Below are positions 8,292 to 15,792 of a stretch of 29,375 nucleotides of DNA, one piece after another. The notes under the pieces were generated by a model. The model was not told the origin of the DNA. It was given only the letters and a program-made list of their open reading frames with translations, and ran no database searches. Positions within the stretch are counted from its first letter, which is position 1. Each line of letters begins with the position of its first letter. The position numbers and the translations under genes are program-made. This DNA comes from DATCIH01 sp036507955 (GTDB taxonomy: Bacteria; Bacillota; Clostridia; Clostridiales; Clostridiaceae), in NCBI GenBank assembly GCA_036507955.1, contig DATCIH010000059.1:1-29375 (forward strand), in the 5' to 3' direction.

Positions 8292-8331
8292 TTTGAGATA
8301 TCAACTTAAACAGTGTCAAAAGGGAAAAATG

Positions 8332-8396
8332 CTCTGTGCAAAGTCTGTAGGTATGACAAACGCGACAATTTGCACAGAGTTAATAGGTAAAGTCGC
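8332..8396 (+). other. Candidate structured leader with possible pseudoknot
   Basis: An 11-bp perfect inverted repeat, CTCTGTGCAAA (8332-8342) and TTTGCACAGAG (8369-8379), encloses a 26-base loop. Within the loop GCGAC (8362-8366) is complementary to GTCGC (8392-8396) downstream, allowing an H-type pseudoknot. There is no U-run after the stem, so it is a poor terminator for the permease gene. It lies about 80 bases upstream of the small HTH gene and matches no riboswitch or ribozyme class I can name. Confidence refers to the inverted repeat being a real structural element. Confidence 0.4.
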
Positions 8397-8435
8397 TTAA
8401 AATAAATAAAGGTCATATATATACAGGCTTTGTCT

Positions 8436-8463
8436 CTTAAATTTTGATTATAAATTTAAGGAG
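8436..8463 (+). promoter_or_regulatory. Hairpin overlapping the ribosome binding site of the HTH gene
   Basis: CTTAAATTT (8436-8444) pairs perfectly with AAATTTAAG (8452-8460) around a 7-base loop. The right arm contains the first bases of the AAGGAG Shine-Dalgarno (8458-8463), so the stem would partly block ribosome access. It is AT-rich and therefore weak, which would suit temperature- or ligand-tuned control but could also be chance in AT-rich DNA. Confidence 0.35.
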
Positions 8464-8472
8464 CTGAGCTAC

Positions 8473-8742
8473 GTGAAATATATAAAAGTTGAATTAATTT
8501 TACCGGAAAATTTAGTCAGAGAAATTCAGAAATACATTCAAGGTGAATACATATATATTCCATCTCAAATAGATAACAGAAAAAAGTGGGTGGAAGCCTC
8601 TGGAATTCGAACTTCAATAAAAAGTAGAAATGAAGATATACGCTGTAAGTATATAAGCGGATATAATATTGAAAGTCTAGCCAAAGAATTCTTTCTTTCT
8701 GTAGATAGTATAAGGAAAATTATATATGCAAAAAATAAATAA
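8473..8742 (+). CDS. CD3324-like small HTH protein
   Basis: This 89-residue protein resembles the clostridial CD3324 family. It has an N-terminal LPENLVREIQKYIQGEYIYIP segment, a basic NRKKWVEASGIR motif and a C-terminal Mor-like helix-turn-helix (YNIESLAKEFFLSVDSIRKIIY). Members are probably DNA-binding regulators; no target is known. The start is GTG, 10 bases after AAGGAG. It appears to be a single-gene unit, with a possibly structured leader upstream and a U-tailed terminator 9 bases after its stop. The size is normal for the family. Confidence 0.75.
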   Translation: MKYIKVELILPENLVREIQKYIQGEYIYIPSQIDNRKKWVEASGIRTSIKSRNEDIRCKYISGYNIESLAKEFFLSVDSIRKIIYAKNK

Positions 8743-8750
8743 TAATACAG

Positions 8751-8788
8751 CTACTATTCTTGCAAGAGCAATGAGTGGTAGTTTTTTT
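8751..8788 (+). terminator. Rho-independent terminator after the HTH gene
   Basis: CTACTATTC (8751-8759) pairs with GAGTGGTAG (8773-8781) using two G-U pairs, and TTGC/GCAA extends it inside around an AAGA loop. Seven T follow (8782-8788). It starts 9 bases after the gene. Confidence 0.8.
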
Positions 8789-8892
8789 ATGTAGAGAATT
8801 ATATAGAAATGTTTTTTATCTATAATTTCTCTTGTTTTAAAATTATAATTAGGTAGTATGAGATCATACAAATGAGAACAGGAGGTAGGCTT

Positions 8893-9810
8893 ATGATTAA
8901 GTCTAGAAAATATATAAAAGAGGACGCTATTAAGGTGTGTGAATTTTTAGGCAAGCTATATCAATTGAACAATAAAAGTCAGCATAGCTGGTTACCCTTT
9001 AGATGGGATTACATGGTATATTTACTAACACCAGCTTTTACACTTGGTGGCTATAAAAAACTGGAAGATACTACTTTCCTTTGGGAAACAGAAGAGGGCG
9101 AAATTATAGGTATGATAAATTCAGAAGAGCCTAAACAAGCTCATATACAAATACACCCTAATTTTCGTTATATTGAGGAAGAAATGATAAGCTGGGCAGA
9201 AAATAATATAGCCCTTTTGGACAATGATAAAAATATCAAAAGTATAATTATTTGGGCAACGGATGATGATTACTATAGGCATAAACTATTAGAAAAATGC
9301 GTTTATAAAAGGAGTGTAGAATACTATGAGTATCAATTATGTCAAAATCTAAATAATAAAGTAATACCTGAACCAAAACTACCGGAGGGGTATTCAATTC
9401 ATTCGCTTGAAGAAGGTATAGATATATTAAAAAGGTGTGAGCTTGAGGGCAAAGTATTTACTAGATATAGTTTACCTGAAGAGATATACCTTAACCTAAA
9501 AAAATCCTCGCTTTATAGATTTAATTTAGACTTAGTTACAATGCTTGGAGATGGCACGATTACATCCTTTTGTACAATATGGTATGACGAGATGAATCAT
9601 ATCGCTAAATTCGAACCTGTTGGCACTCACCCAGACCATAGAAAAAAGGGGTTAGGAAGCGCTATGCTTTTGGATGGACTGAAGCGGCTAAAAAATTTGG
9701 GAGTGGAAACTGCATATGTAGATGCAGGGAGTGAAGATAACCTGAATTTTTATAGATCTGCTGGGTTTAATCCAATTAATATTAATAGGCCCTGGTATAA
9801 AGAATTTTAG
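8893..9810 (+). CDS. GNAT acetyltransferase (tandem-domain)
   Basis: About 305 residues. The C-terminal half carries a clear GNAT motif A: EPVGTHPDHRKKGLGSAM, with the acetyl-CoA pyrophosphate loop R250-K-K-G253-L-G255. The DAGSEDNLNFYRSAGF segment of motif B follows. The N-terminal half has the length and strand pattern of a second, degenerate GNAT domain without a recognisable CoA loop. It probably acetylates a small-molecule amine; the acceptor is unknown. The start at 8893 was chosen because CAGGAGGT ends 7 bases before it. An upstream in-frame ATG at 8872 lies before this site and is unlikely to be used. It stands alone between terminator-bounded units. Confidence 0.8.
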   Translation: MIKSRKYIKEDAIKVCEFLGKLYQLNNKSQHSWLPFRWDYMVYLLTPAFTLGGYKKLEDTTFLWETEEGEIIGMINSEEPKQAHIQIHPNFRYIEEEMISWAENNIALLDNDKNIKSIIIWATDDDYYRHKLLEKCVYKRSVEYYEYQLCQNLNNKVIPEPKLPEGYSIHSLEEGIDILKRCELEGKVFTRYSLPEEIYLNLKKSSLYRFNLDLVTMLGDGTITSFCTIWYDEMNHIAKFEPVGTHPDHRKKGLGSAMLLDGLKRLKNLGVETAYVDAGSEDNLNFYRSAGFNPININRPWYKEF

Positions 9811-9971
9811 CCTATATTTTAAAAACGTAGAGATTTTCCCAACGGGTTAGTTTGGAGGTGCAAAAGTTAAATTTAGTGCCATACTTGCAACTAAATTGTC
9901 ACAAAAAAATAGACATATAAATATCAAAATCTCAATTGTATTTTATTCCGACCTTGAAAGGAGAAATTGTG

Positions 9972-10340
9972 ATGAGTAAGCATAAAATTTTTTTATTAGT
10001 GATAATTATTCCCTTAACAATTATTCTAATTAGTATTATAACCTATTTTGCAGTTGGAGTAGCTGATAGTACAGTAGCTCAGTATGTTAAAAGCGTAATG
10101 GTAAGTAATGAAACTATAAAAATATCTGGAACAACTGTCAACAGTGGTGAAGCATTTACTGGCTATAGTTATACGATTAATAAGGATACTATATATTTGA
10201 AATTAAGGTATAGTATAGTAAATCCAATACATAAGAGTGGAGATTTTAATATACTTATAAACAATAATTTTGGAAATATAAAATATATATACATGCAGGG
10301 TAAGAAAACTGGAGATAGAAAATTAATTTGGACTAAATAA
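9972..10340 (+). CDS. Hypothetical membrane-anchored small protein
   Basis: This 122-residue protein has no family I recognise. Residues 5-29 form one hydrophobic segment after a basic MSKHK start. It could be an uncleaved signal anchor or a secretion signal, placing the remaining ~90 residues outside. The exported part is rich in beta-forming residues (VSNETIKISGTTVNSG, YSYTINKDTIYLKLRYS). The start ATG follows AAAGGAG with 8 bases; upstream in-frame codons lie before that site. The gene is convergent with argB, with 39 bases between the stops and no strong terminator seen. Upstream DNA (9811-9971) holds no other gene. Confidence 0.6.
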   Translation: MSKHKIFLLVIIIPLTIILISIITYFAVGVADSTVAQYVKSVMVSNETIKISGTTVNSGEAFTGYSYTINKDTIYLKLRYSIVNPIHKSGDFNILINNNFGNIKYIYMQGKKTGDRKLIWTK

Positions 10341-10379
10341 GTTGATTGTAATGTTCTTTTAGTTACGGCACAAAGATAT

Positions 10380-11255
10380 TTAGTATATCATGGTCCCTAC
10401 CCCTTCATTTGAGAAAACCTCAAGTAAGATTGAATGGGGAACCCGTCCATCTATTATATGAGTTCGAACAACACCATTTTTCACAGCATCTACGCAACAT
10501 TCCATCTTAGGTATCATGCCACCGCTGATTATATTTTCATCAATGAGCCTTTGAACATCCTGTAGCTTTATTTCAGATATTAGACTGGTTGGATCCTTAG
10601 GATCCATCATAAGCCCCGGTACATCTGTAAGTAAAATAAGCTTTTCTGCTTTTAGCTTAGCACTTATTTTCGCTGCAACAGAATCAGCATTTATATTATA
10701 AACCTTGCCATCCTCCTGCCCTAGTGCTACTGAGGAGATAACAGGTATATAACCTCCATTAAGACAATGTTCAATAATAGCTTCGTTAACCTCAGTAATA
10801 TCACCTACATAGCCTAAATCACCATGGTCAGATTGAGCTTTTTTACATTTTAACAAATTTGCATCTATACCACAAAGGCCTATAGCTTTTCCATTATTTT
10901 TATCAATAAGTGCCACAAGATCCTTATTCACCTTACCTGCTAGGACCATTTGAACAACATCCACGGTTTCCTCATCTGTAACTCTTAAACCCTTAATAAA
11001 TTCACTCTTTTTCCCTATCTTAGTTAGAAAACTATTAATTTCAGGGCCACCACCATGAACCACAATAACTCTTATACCTACACAGTTTAAAAGAACTATA
11101 TCTGTGATCACTGCATTTTTAAGCTCCTCGTTTATCATAGCATTTCCACCATATTTTATTACAATGGTTTTCCCATTGAATTTTTGAATATATGGTAGTG
11201 CTTGACTAAGTAAATTTGCCTTTAAAAAATTATTATGACTATCTCTGTTAAACAT
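10380..11255 (-). CDS. argB: Acetylglutamate kinase
   Basis: A 291-residue N-acetylglutamate kinase, the enzyme phosphorylating N-acetyl-L-glutamate in arginine biosynthesis. Motifs of the amino-acid kinase fold are all present: IVIKYGGNAM near residue 32, VVHGGGPEIN, the RVTD substrate segment, NINADSVAAKIS, LILLTDVPGL and a C-terminal GGMIPKMECC. The start at 11255 follows TTAGGAGG by 8 bases; an in-frame upstream start at 11306 lies before this site and is unlikely. No other arg gene is in the window, so argB is solitary here, perhaps from operon break-up. The upstream AT-rich region may hold ArgR boxes but none is convincing. Confidence 0.95.
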   Translation of the reverse strand: MFNRDSHNNFLKANLLSQALPYIQKFNGKTIVIKYGGNAMINEELKNAVITDIVLLNCVGIRVIVVHGGGPEINSFLTKIGKKSEFIKGLRVTDEETVDVVQMVLAGKVNKDLVALIDKNNGKAIGLCGIDANLLKCKKAQSDHGDLGYVGDITEVNEAIIEHCLNGGYIPVISSVALGQEDGKVYNINADSVAAKISAKLKAEKLILLTDVPGLMMDPKDPTSLISEIKLQDVQRLIDENIISGGMIPKMECCVDAVKNGVVRTHIIDGRVPHSILLEVFSNEGVGTMIY

Positions 11256-11421
11256 ATAGCGCCTCCTAACGTATGTATATTTGTAAGCAATATTATAATA
11301 ATACAATGTATCTAATAAATATACAATAAAAATTAATAAATATGCATTTATTTTTTAGGACTTTTATCGTAATAAGACGAATAGGCCCTCATTATACATC
11401 CGAGAAAAAGTAAATTTATTC

Positions 11422-11521
11422 TAGGGACACACCTCTCAGAGCGAAAAAGAAATCTCTATCGTTTTAATTTATTTCTATTAAAAGATTTAATTTTCGACTA
11501 AAAATAAGAGGTGTGTCCCTA
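11422..11521. repeat. 100-bp MITE-like palindromic repeat
   Basis: A perfect 15-bp terminal inverted repeat, TAGGGACACACCTCT (11422-11436) and AGAGGTGTGTCCCTA (11507-11521), bounds exactly 100 bp. Inner segments also pair: CGAAAA 11442-11447 with TTTTCG 11491-11496, and AAATCT 11450-11455 with AGATTT 11483-11488. The whole unit could therefore fold into one long hairpin. No coding capacity is present. The first 13 bases of the repeat proper recur at 57-69, showing that the sequence is dispersed. It is either a MITE or a REP/RAYT-type palindrome, mobilised by an enzyme not encoded here, and it could also act as a bidirectional hairpin in the intergenic region between argB and its neighbour. 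Confidence 0.75.
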
Positions 11522-11545
11522 TTCAAATTAGATCGGGTAGCATAT

Positions 11546-11625
11546 ACCTTATCTTACGATTTTAAACACGCAGTTTAAAATATAATTGAATATAAATAAC
11601 CTTATCTTACGATTTTAAACACGCA
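11546..11625. repeat. 27-bp direct repeat duplicating the 3' end of the adjacent gene
   Basis: The same 27 bases occupy 11546-11572 and 11599-11625, with a period of 53. The second copy contains the last codons and stop of the minus-strand gene (encoding the terminal residues CVFKIVR), and the first is an extra copy just outside the gene. Flanking bases differ at once, so the repeat is sharply bounded. It ends 25 bp from the palindromic repeat. Confidence 0.8.
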
Positions 11626-13294
11626 ATAAGTAGTGGGCATCATCCCAATATCGAAAACTGTATTTCCGTTTACTTCTATACCTGCTAATTCTTCATCAGA
11701 TCTAATATCTTTAAGCTTTACAGCTCCCTTTATTGATACTTTAGCGGTACTGTTATAACCTAAGAAGGATTCCAGAACAAAGGTATCATTATCATAGGTG
11801 AATAAACCTACCTGGCTTTCTGATTCAAGCTTAACTTCATCCCATAAGATTCCTCTAATTTGGCTTAGAACTTCTTCAGGATAATTATATATTTGAGCAA
11901 AATCTTCAGGAATAGTGAGGATAAATAGTGAACCGTCCCCATAAGAGGACTTAACAACTATGGGAAAGTTATTATCCTTTGTGAAGGCAACAATAACTGG
12001 CCAGCTGTCATTGGTTTTATAATCAACTTGAGGAATAAGTATTTCTTTCTTTGAGTAAATGTAGGATTTGAAGGCGCAACCAAGGGTTTGGTAGCCAAAC
12101 TTTTCAACAGAAACCTTTCTATCGGAGACAGAAACTTGAGCTAAATCTTCAATTCCAGTTCCTTGAAGTGCCTTTAAAAGACCGGTGGTAATAACCACAT
12201 TTTTTCCTTTTAAAAGCCTTGCTTTGATTCGGTCTATTATCTTTGGATCTTTTGCTGCATCTGCAGTAAGTAACATTGCTTTTGCATCCTCTTCAAATCT
12301 AGGAGTAGGCTCAAGTGGAAGACCTATCATTCCAAGATAATCAAATAAATGATCTTCACCTGAGGAATTGAAGGGCTTATAGCAGCTTATTCCAACTGGG
12401 GTACCAAGCTCACCTAGATAGTTATCAAGTTTTCTTATTTCGCACCCTAAAGCAGCTAAGAAGATTTCCCCTCTAACTAGCATACTAAAAGAAAACAAGG
12501 TCATTTCCTTAGCTTTAGACAAAAGAGTGAGATATCCTTGCTCTACATAGGAACCAATATTATAGATGCAATCAATTGCATCAAACCAGCCGCCACCATT
12601 TTTACCTGGTTTTACATTTTCAAGATATCTCATAATAAAATAACTAAGATACTTTGGAAGATGCTGCTGAGTATTTTCTGGGTCTCTAGTTTCACACCCA
12701 GCATATATCATATCAAATATATCAGGTTGGGCTTCAAGATTATAACCAGAATATTGATAGTGCTCATACCAGTTTGGATACTTAATGATCATTCTAGAAT
12801 TTGGATTAACTCTTTTAGCAGTAGCCATAACGATGTTTTTTGATACATCGGACATAAGCTGATTTCTGTACTCATCCCAGGTTTTTTCACCTTTTGCCTT
12901 TACACAATCTTTGCACTTGCAATTGGTAAAATAGAAATCATCAAATATGGATTCGTCAAAGTTTTTTGCGTTAAAAGTAACGATGTCTCTAAGCTTATTT
13001 CTGTCTTCATCCTTTGAGTAGCAAAAAGATACAAACTCTCCTTTGCCCTTACCAGAAATGGTAGTAATACCTCCAGAAACCTTTATATTCTTCTTCTGAA
13101 AAAAGTCCTTCACCATATTAAGCTTTTCTTCCTCAACCCACTTATCAGCACGAAAAGTGTCAATATATACTTTACTTATATCAACATATTTTTCATAAAT
13201 AGCAAATTGGTTTTCCAAATATACCTTGTCTTTGATACTTTCTAAGCAACCCTATAGTCATATAGACCGCAAGTTTGAATTTTTTATATGCCAT
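11602..13294 (-). pseudogene. Glycoside-hydrolase-like protein, frameshifted near its N-terminus
   Basis: The natural start is the ATG at 13294, preceded by AGGGG; it opens MAYKKFKLAVYMTIGLL. After about 16 codons this frame fails. Skipping one base at TTGCTTAG (around 13243-13250) restores LESIKDKVYLENQFAIYEKYVDI, which runs on to the stop at 11602. Without correction only a weak TTG at 13218 gives a 538-residue product. The protein looks like a TIM-barrel hydrolase: FDDFYFTNC with a C100-x-C102-xx-C105 cluster, MIIKYPNWYE, DMIYAGCETRD, a Gly-rich GKNGGGWFD, and a beta-rich C-terminal part. I cannot name the family. It may be a true pseudogene, a sequencing error, or translated from the internal TTG. 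Its promoter diverges from the neighbouring sugar-acid operon. Confidence 0.6.
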
Positions 13295-13327
13295 GATTTC
13301 ATCCCCTGTGCTTTAGATATTTTTCCC

Positions 13328-13358
13328 ATTATATCACTAAAAAATTTGATTTCATCAA
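13328..13358 (-). promoter_or_regulatory. Promoter of the hydrolase-like gene
   Basis: On the minus strand TATAAT (13333-13328) is preceded by TGA, giving the extended -10 TGATATAAT. TTGATG (13358-13353) is a possible -35 at a long 19-bp spacing. The start codon at 13294 lies 33 bases downstream of the -10. Confidence 0.5.
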
Positions 13359-13561
13359 TGTTTAAATTAATATTTGTAATATTTCAAGATTTCTTGGTAA
13401 TATTAATAAAATAGCAATTAGTGACTATGATGTAGCAAGAAACGTCGAGATATATTATGTTTAATTGATTATAATCTTAGTAAAGGGCTTATGTTAAACT
13501 ACTTCAACAAACCAAATAAGCGCTATTTTACCAAATTGTGTTTATTTGGGAATGCTGATAG

Positions 13562-13567
13562 TATAAT
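13562..13567 (+). promoter_or_regulatory. -10 box of the dehydratase operon
   Basis: A TATAAT hexamer lies 80 bases before the operon start. Seventeen bases upstream is TGTTTA, a poor -35, overlapped by the right arm of the CCAAATAA/TTATTTGG inverted repeat. The weak -35 would suit an activator-dependent or inducible promoter. Confidence 0.4.
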
Positions 13568-13647
13568 AAGAAGTAGGAAGGTGCAATTTTTACTATTAGC
13601 AATTATCTGCAATTAAAATATTAGAAAACCAGGAGGGGAAATTACAA

Positions 13648-15030
13648 ATGTTACAAAATTCAAGTGAAGAAATAGTTTCAAATGTTAAGACTTGTTCAAA
13701 ACCATCTGAATTAAAAATTACAGACATGAGATTTGTAGATATAGTGGGAGCACCAATGCATTGCATACTTCTTAAATTATATACAAATCAAGGGCTTGTA
13801 GGTTATGGTGAAGTCAGAGATAGTGCAAGCAGAAATTATGCATTAGCTTTAAAGCATCTTATCATAGGGGAGAATCCTTGCAATATTGACAAGATATTCC
13901 GCAGAATAAAACAGTTTGGTAACCATTCAAGGCAAGGTGGAGGAGTATGCGGTATAGAACTAGCATTATGGGATTTAGCTGGAAAAGCATATGGAGTTCC
14001 AGTTTATCAGATGCTTGGTGGAAAGTTCAGAGATACAGTTCGTATGTATTGTGATACCGATGTATCTGGAAAACATACAGGGTATGAAATGGGAAAAGCA
14101 TTAAAGTTAAGAATGGAAAAGGGCTTTACTGTTTTAAAGATGGATCTTGGAATAGGACAATTATTTGGTGAAGCAGGAACTTTAAGTGCTCCCTTAGGAT
14201 ATATGGATGAATATAAGAGAGCTCATGAAAATCTAAAGGCTGCAACAGCAAATAAGGATAAAGACATTTTAGCTTACTATAATGCAAAGAATAGAGAATA
14301 TGACATTAATAATATTGCTCATCCTTTTACCGGTATTCACTTGACAGAAAAAGGTCTTGACAGATTAGAGGAATACTTAGCACAGGTAAGAGAAACAATT
14401 GGCTATGAAGTGCCATTAGCGGTGGATCATTTAGGACATATTTGTGTTGAGGATTGTATAAAGCTTGCAAAAAGAGTAGAAAAGTATAATCTAGCATGGG
14501 CTGAAGACATGATTCCATGGCATTTAACTGATCAATATGTAAGACTAAGGAATTCAACTACAACTCCAATATGTACTGGAGAGGATATATATTTAAAGGA
14601 AGGCTTTAAACCATTACTAGAAAGAGGTGGAGTTTCAGTAATACATCCAGATTTATTGACCTCTGGTGGGATACTTGAAAATAAGAAGATTGGTGATATG
14701 GCGCAGGATTATGGAGTGCTTATGGCAGTTCATATGGCAGAAAGTCCAATAACTTGTATGGCTGCAGTTCATTCAATAGCTGCAACAGAAAACTTCTTAG
14801 CCCTTGAACTTCACTCAGTTGATGTACCATGGTGGGAAGATTTAGTATTTGGATTACCAAAGCCATTGGTAAAAAATGGATTTATAACTGTTCCAGATAA
14901 ACCAGGTCTTGGTATAGAAGAATTAAATGATGAACTTATATCTGAGCATTTACATCCAGGAATGCCAGAAATGTGGGAATCAACAGATAAGTATGATTTT
15001 GATTATTCAGCAGACAGACTTTGGAGTTAG
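13648..15030 (+). CDS. Enolase-superfamily sugar-acid dehydratase (mandelate racemase subgroup)
   Basis: This 460-residue protein has the full mandelate-racemase-type active site. It has K164-M-D166 at the end of the second barrel strand, metal ligands D260, E286 and E312, and the D335/H362 dyad. The spacings 260-286-312-335-362 are the same as D195-E221-E247-D270-H297 of mandelate racemase. The N-terminal capping domain precedes GIELALWDLAGK. Between the KxD motif and the first metal ligand lie 94 residues, against 29 in mandelate racemase, so there is an insertion of about 65 residues. Such enzymes abstract a proton alpha to a carboxylate, usually dehydrating sugar acids to 2-keto-3-deoxy acids. 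The substrate is unknown. AGGAGGGG precedes the ATG. It heads a four-gene operon with two SDRs and an RraA-type protein. Confidence 0.88.
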   Translation: MLQNSSEEIVSNVKTCSKPSELKITDMRFVDIVGAPMHCILLKLYTNQGLVGYGEVRDSASRNYALALKHLIIGENPCNIDKIFRRIKQFGNHSRQGGGVCGIELALWDLAGKAYGVPVYQMLGGKFRDTVRMYCDTDVSGKHTGYEMGKALKLRMEKGFTVLKMDLGIGQLFGEAGTLSAPLGYMDEYKRAHENLKAATANKDKDILAYYNAKNREYDINNIAHPFTGIHLTEKGLDRLEEYLAQVRETIGYEVPLAVDHLGHICVEDCIKLAKRVEKYNLAWAEDMIPWHLTDQYVRLRNSTTTPICTGEDIYLKEGFKPLLERGGVSVIHPDLLTSGGILENKKIGDMAQDYGVLMAVHMAESPITCMAAVHSIAATENFLALELHSVDVPWWEDLVFGLPKPLVKNGFITVPDKPGLGIEELNDELISEHLHPGMPEMWESTDKYDFDYSADRLWS

Positions 15031-15042
15031 AAGGTGGAGTAT

Positions 15043-15780
15043 ATGCTTAAAGGTGGGCAAGCACTCATTACGGATGCTTCTAATAAGGCAGCAGAGGTTT
15101 TAGCAAAAAGATTAGAGGCTGAAGGAGTTACGGTAGTAAGAAATTATCCGGAAGGATTTATTAAAGAAGAAGATAAAAATAATAAGTTATGTGTTTCCTA
15201 TGATACCTGTTCATTAGTTCAGGTGGAAAAGCTTCTAGCTGATATAATTAATAAGATAGGAAAAATAAATTATCTTATTCACACAGACAATGTTATATTT
15301 AGGGGCAAGGTAGAGGACATCACTGAGGAAGACTTTAAAAGGATCTACAACAGAAATGCTAAAAGTGCTTTTTTAACATCTAAGGTTATAGGAGATTATA
15401 TAGCAAATAATGGGGGCGGCTCCATATTGTTTTTATCTAGTGTTCATGATGAGAAACCTACTGGCTGCGCTTTTGTATACAGCTTAGGTCGGGGAGCTGT
15501 AAAAATGCTTTCGAAGGAACTAGGTTTGTTTTATGGAAGACGCGGGGTAAGAGTTAATCTTATCGAAATGGATATAATAAAAGAGAATGAAGAAATTCTA
15601 GACAGCGATATATCTCCATTTAATTATGATGCTATTACTAAAATCCCTATGCGTAGATATGCTCAGGCAGAAGACTTTGCCAGCACCGCAGTTTTCCTTC
15701 TATCCGATGAAGCTAGATTTATCAACGGAATAGAGATCAGAGTTGATGGTGGACATATACTTTACTATGGCGATAGATAG
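15043..15780 (+). CDS. Degenerate SDR, probable pseudoenzyme
   Basis: About 245 residues with the SDR fold, but key motifs are lost. The cofactor loop TGxxxGxG reads T10-D-A-S-N-K-A-A17, all three glycines replaced. The NNAG position reads HTDN. The catalytic YxxxK reads Y146-S-L-G-R150, Lys to Arg. The Ser of the FLSSVH motif and the C-terminal GIEIRVDGGH remain. The frame is intact and codon use ordinary, so the gene looks maintained and not decayed. The next gene, 12 bases downstream, is a complete SDR sharing the SSVH, GAIK/GAVK and RVDGG-type segments. A structural or regulatory partner role in a mixed oligomer is inferred. The ATG at 15043 was chosen because AAGGTGGAG precedes it; an in-frame GTG lies within that site. 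Confidence 0.8.
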   Translation: MLKGGQALITDASNKAAEVLAKRLEAEGVTVVRNYPEGFIKEEDKNNKLCVSYDTCSLVQVEKLLADIINKIGKINYLIHTDNVIFRGKVEDITEEDFKRIYNRNAKSAFLTSKVIGDYIANNGGGSILFLSSVHDEKPTGCAFVYSLGRGAVKMLSKELGLFYGRRGVRVNLIEMDIIKENEEILDSDISPFNYDAITKIPMRRYAQAEDFASTAVFLLSDEARFINGIEIRVDGGHILYYGDR

Positions 15781-15792
15781 GAGGAACAGGCA

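Larger units (their letters stand above)
13295..13647. other. Divergent intergenic region, 353 bp
   Basis: It separates the hydrolase-like gene (left) from the dehydratase operon (right) and contains one promoter for each direction. Two symmetrical elements could be operators: CAAGATTTCTTG (13385-13396), a perfect 12-bp palindrome near the left promoter, and CCAAATAA (13512-13519) with TTATTTGG (13542-13549), just upstream of the right -10. Neither resembles the LacI-type operator found at 25020 and 26112. No coding sequence was seen. Confidence 0.5.

Noticed and set aside
8332..8396. Known riboswitch or self-cleaving ribozyme
   Set aside because: I compared it mentally with preQ1, cyclic di-GMP, fluoride and pistol-type motifs and none fits; it is kept only as an unclassified candidate.
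9850..9921. Good ribosome site (TTTGGAGG) followed by a short GTG-started peptide near 9859
   Set aside because: The frame encodes only about 20 residues with no features; AT-rich DNA gives such sites by chance.
11256..11345. Possible ArgR box upstream of argB
   Set aside because: AT-rich words such as TGCATATTTATT loosely resemble the box, but no site matches both halves well enough to call.
13226..13414. Plus-strand open frame of 62 codons
   Set aside because: It overlaps the antisense of the frameshifted hydrolase-like gene's 5' end and has no ribosome site or recognisable features. The minus-strand reading explains the region better.
13512..13549. cre site or copy of the LacI-type operator upstream of the dehydratase operon
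   Set aside because: The inverted repeat CCAAATAA/TTATTTGG has neither the central CG of a LacI-family operator nor the ACGTGTT core found at 25020 and 26112.
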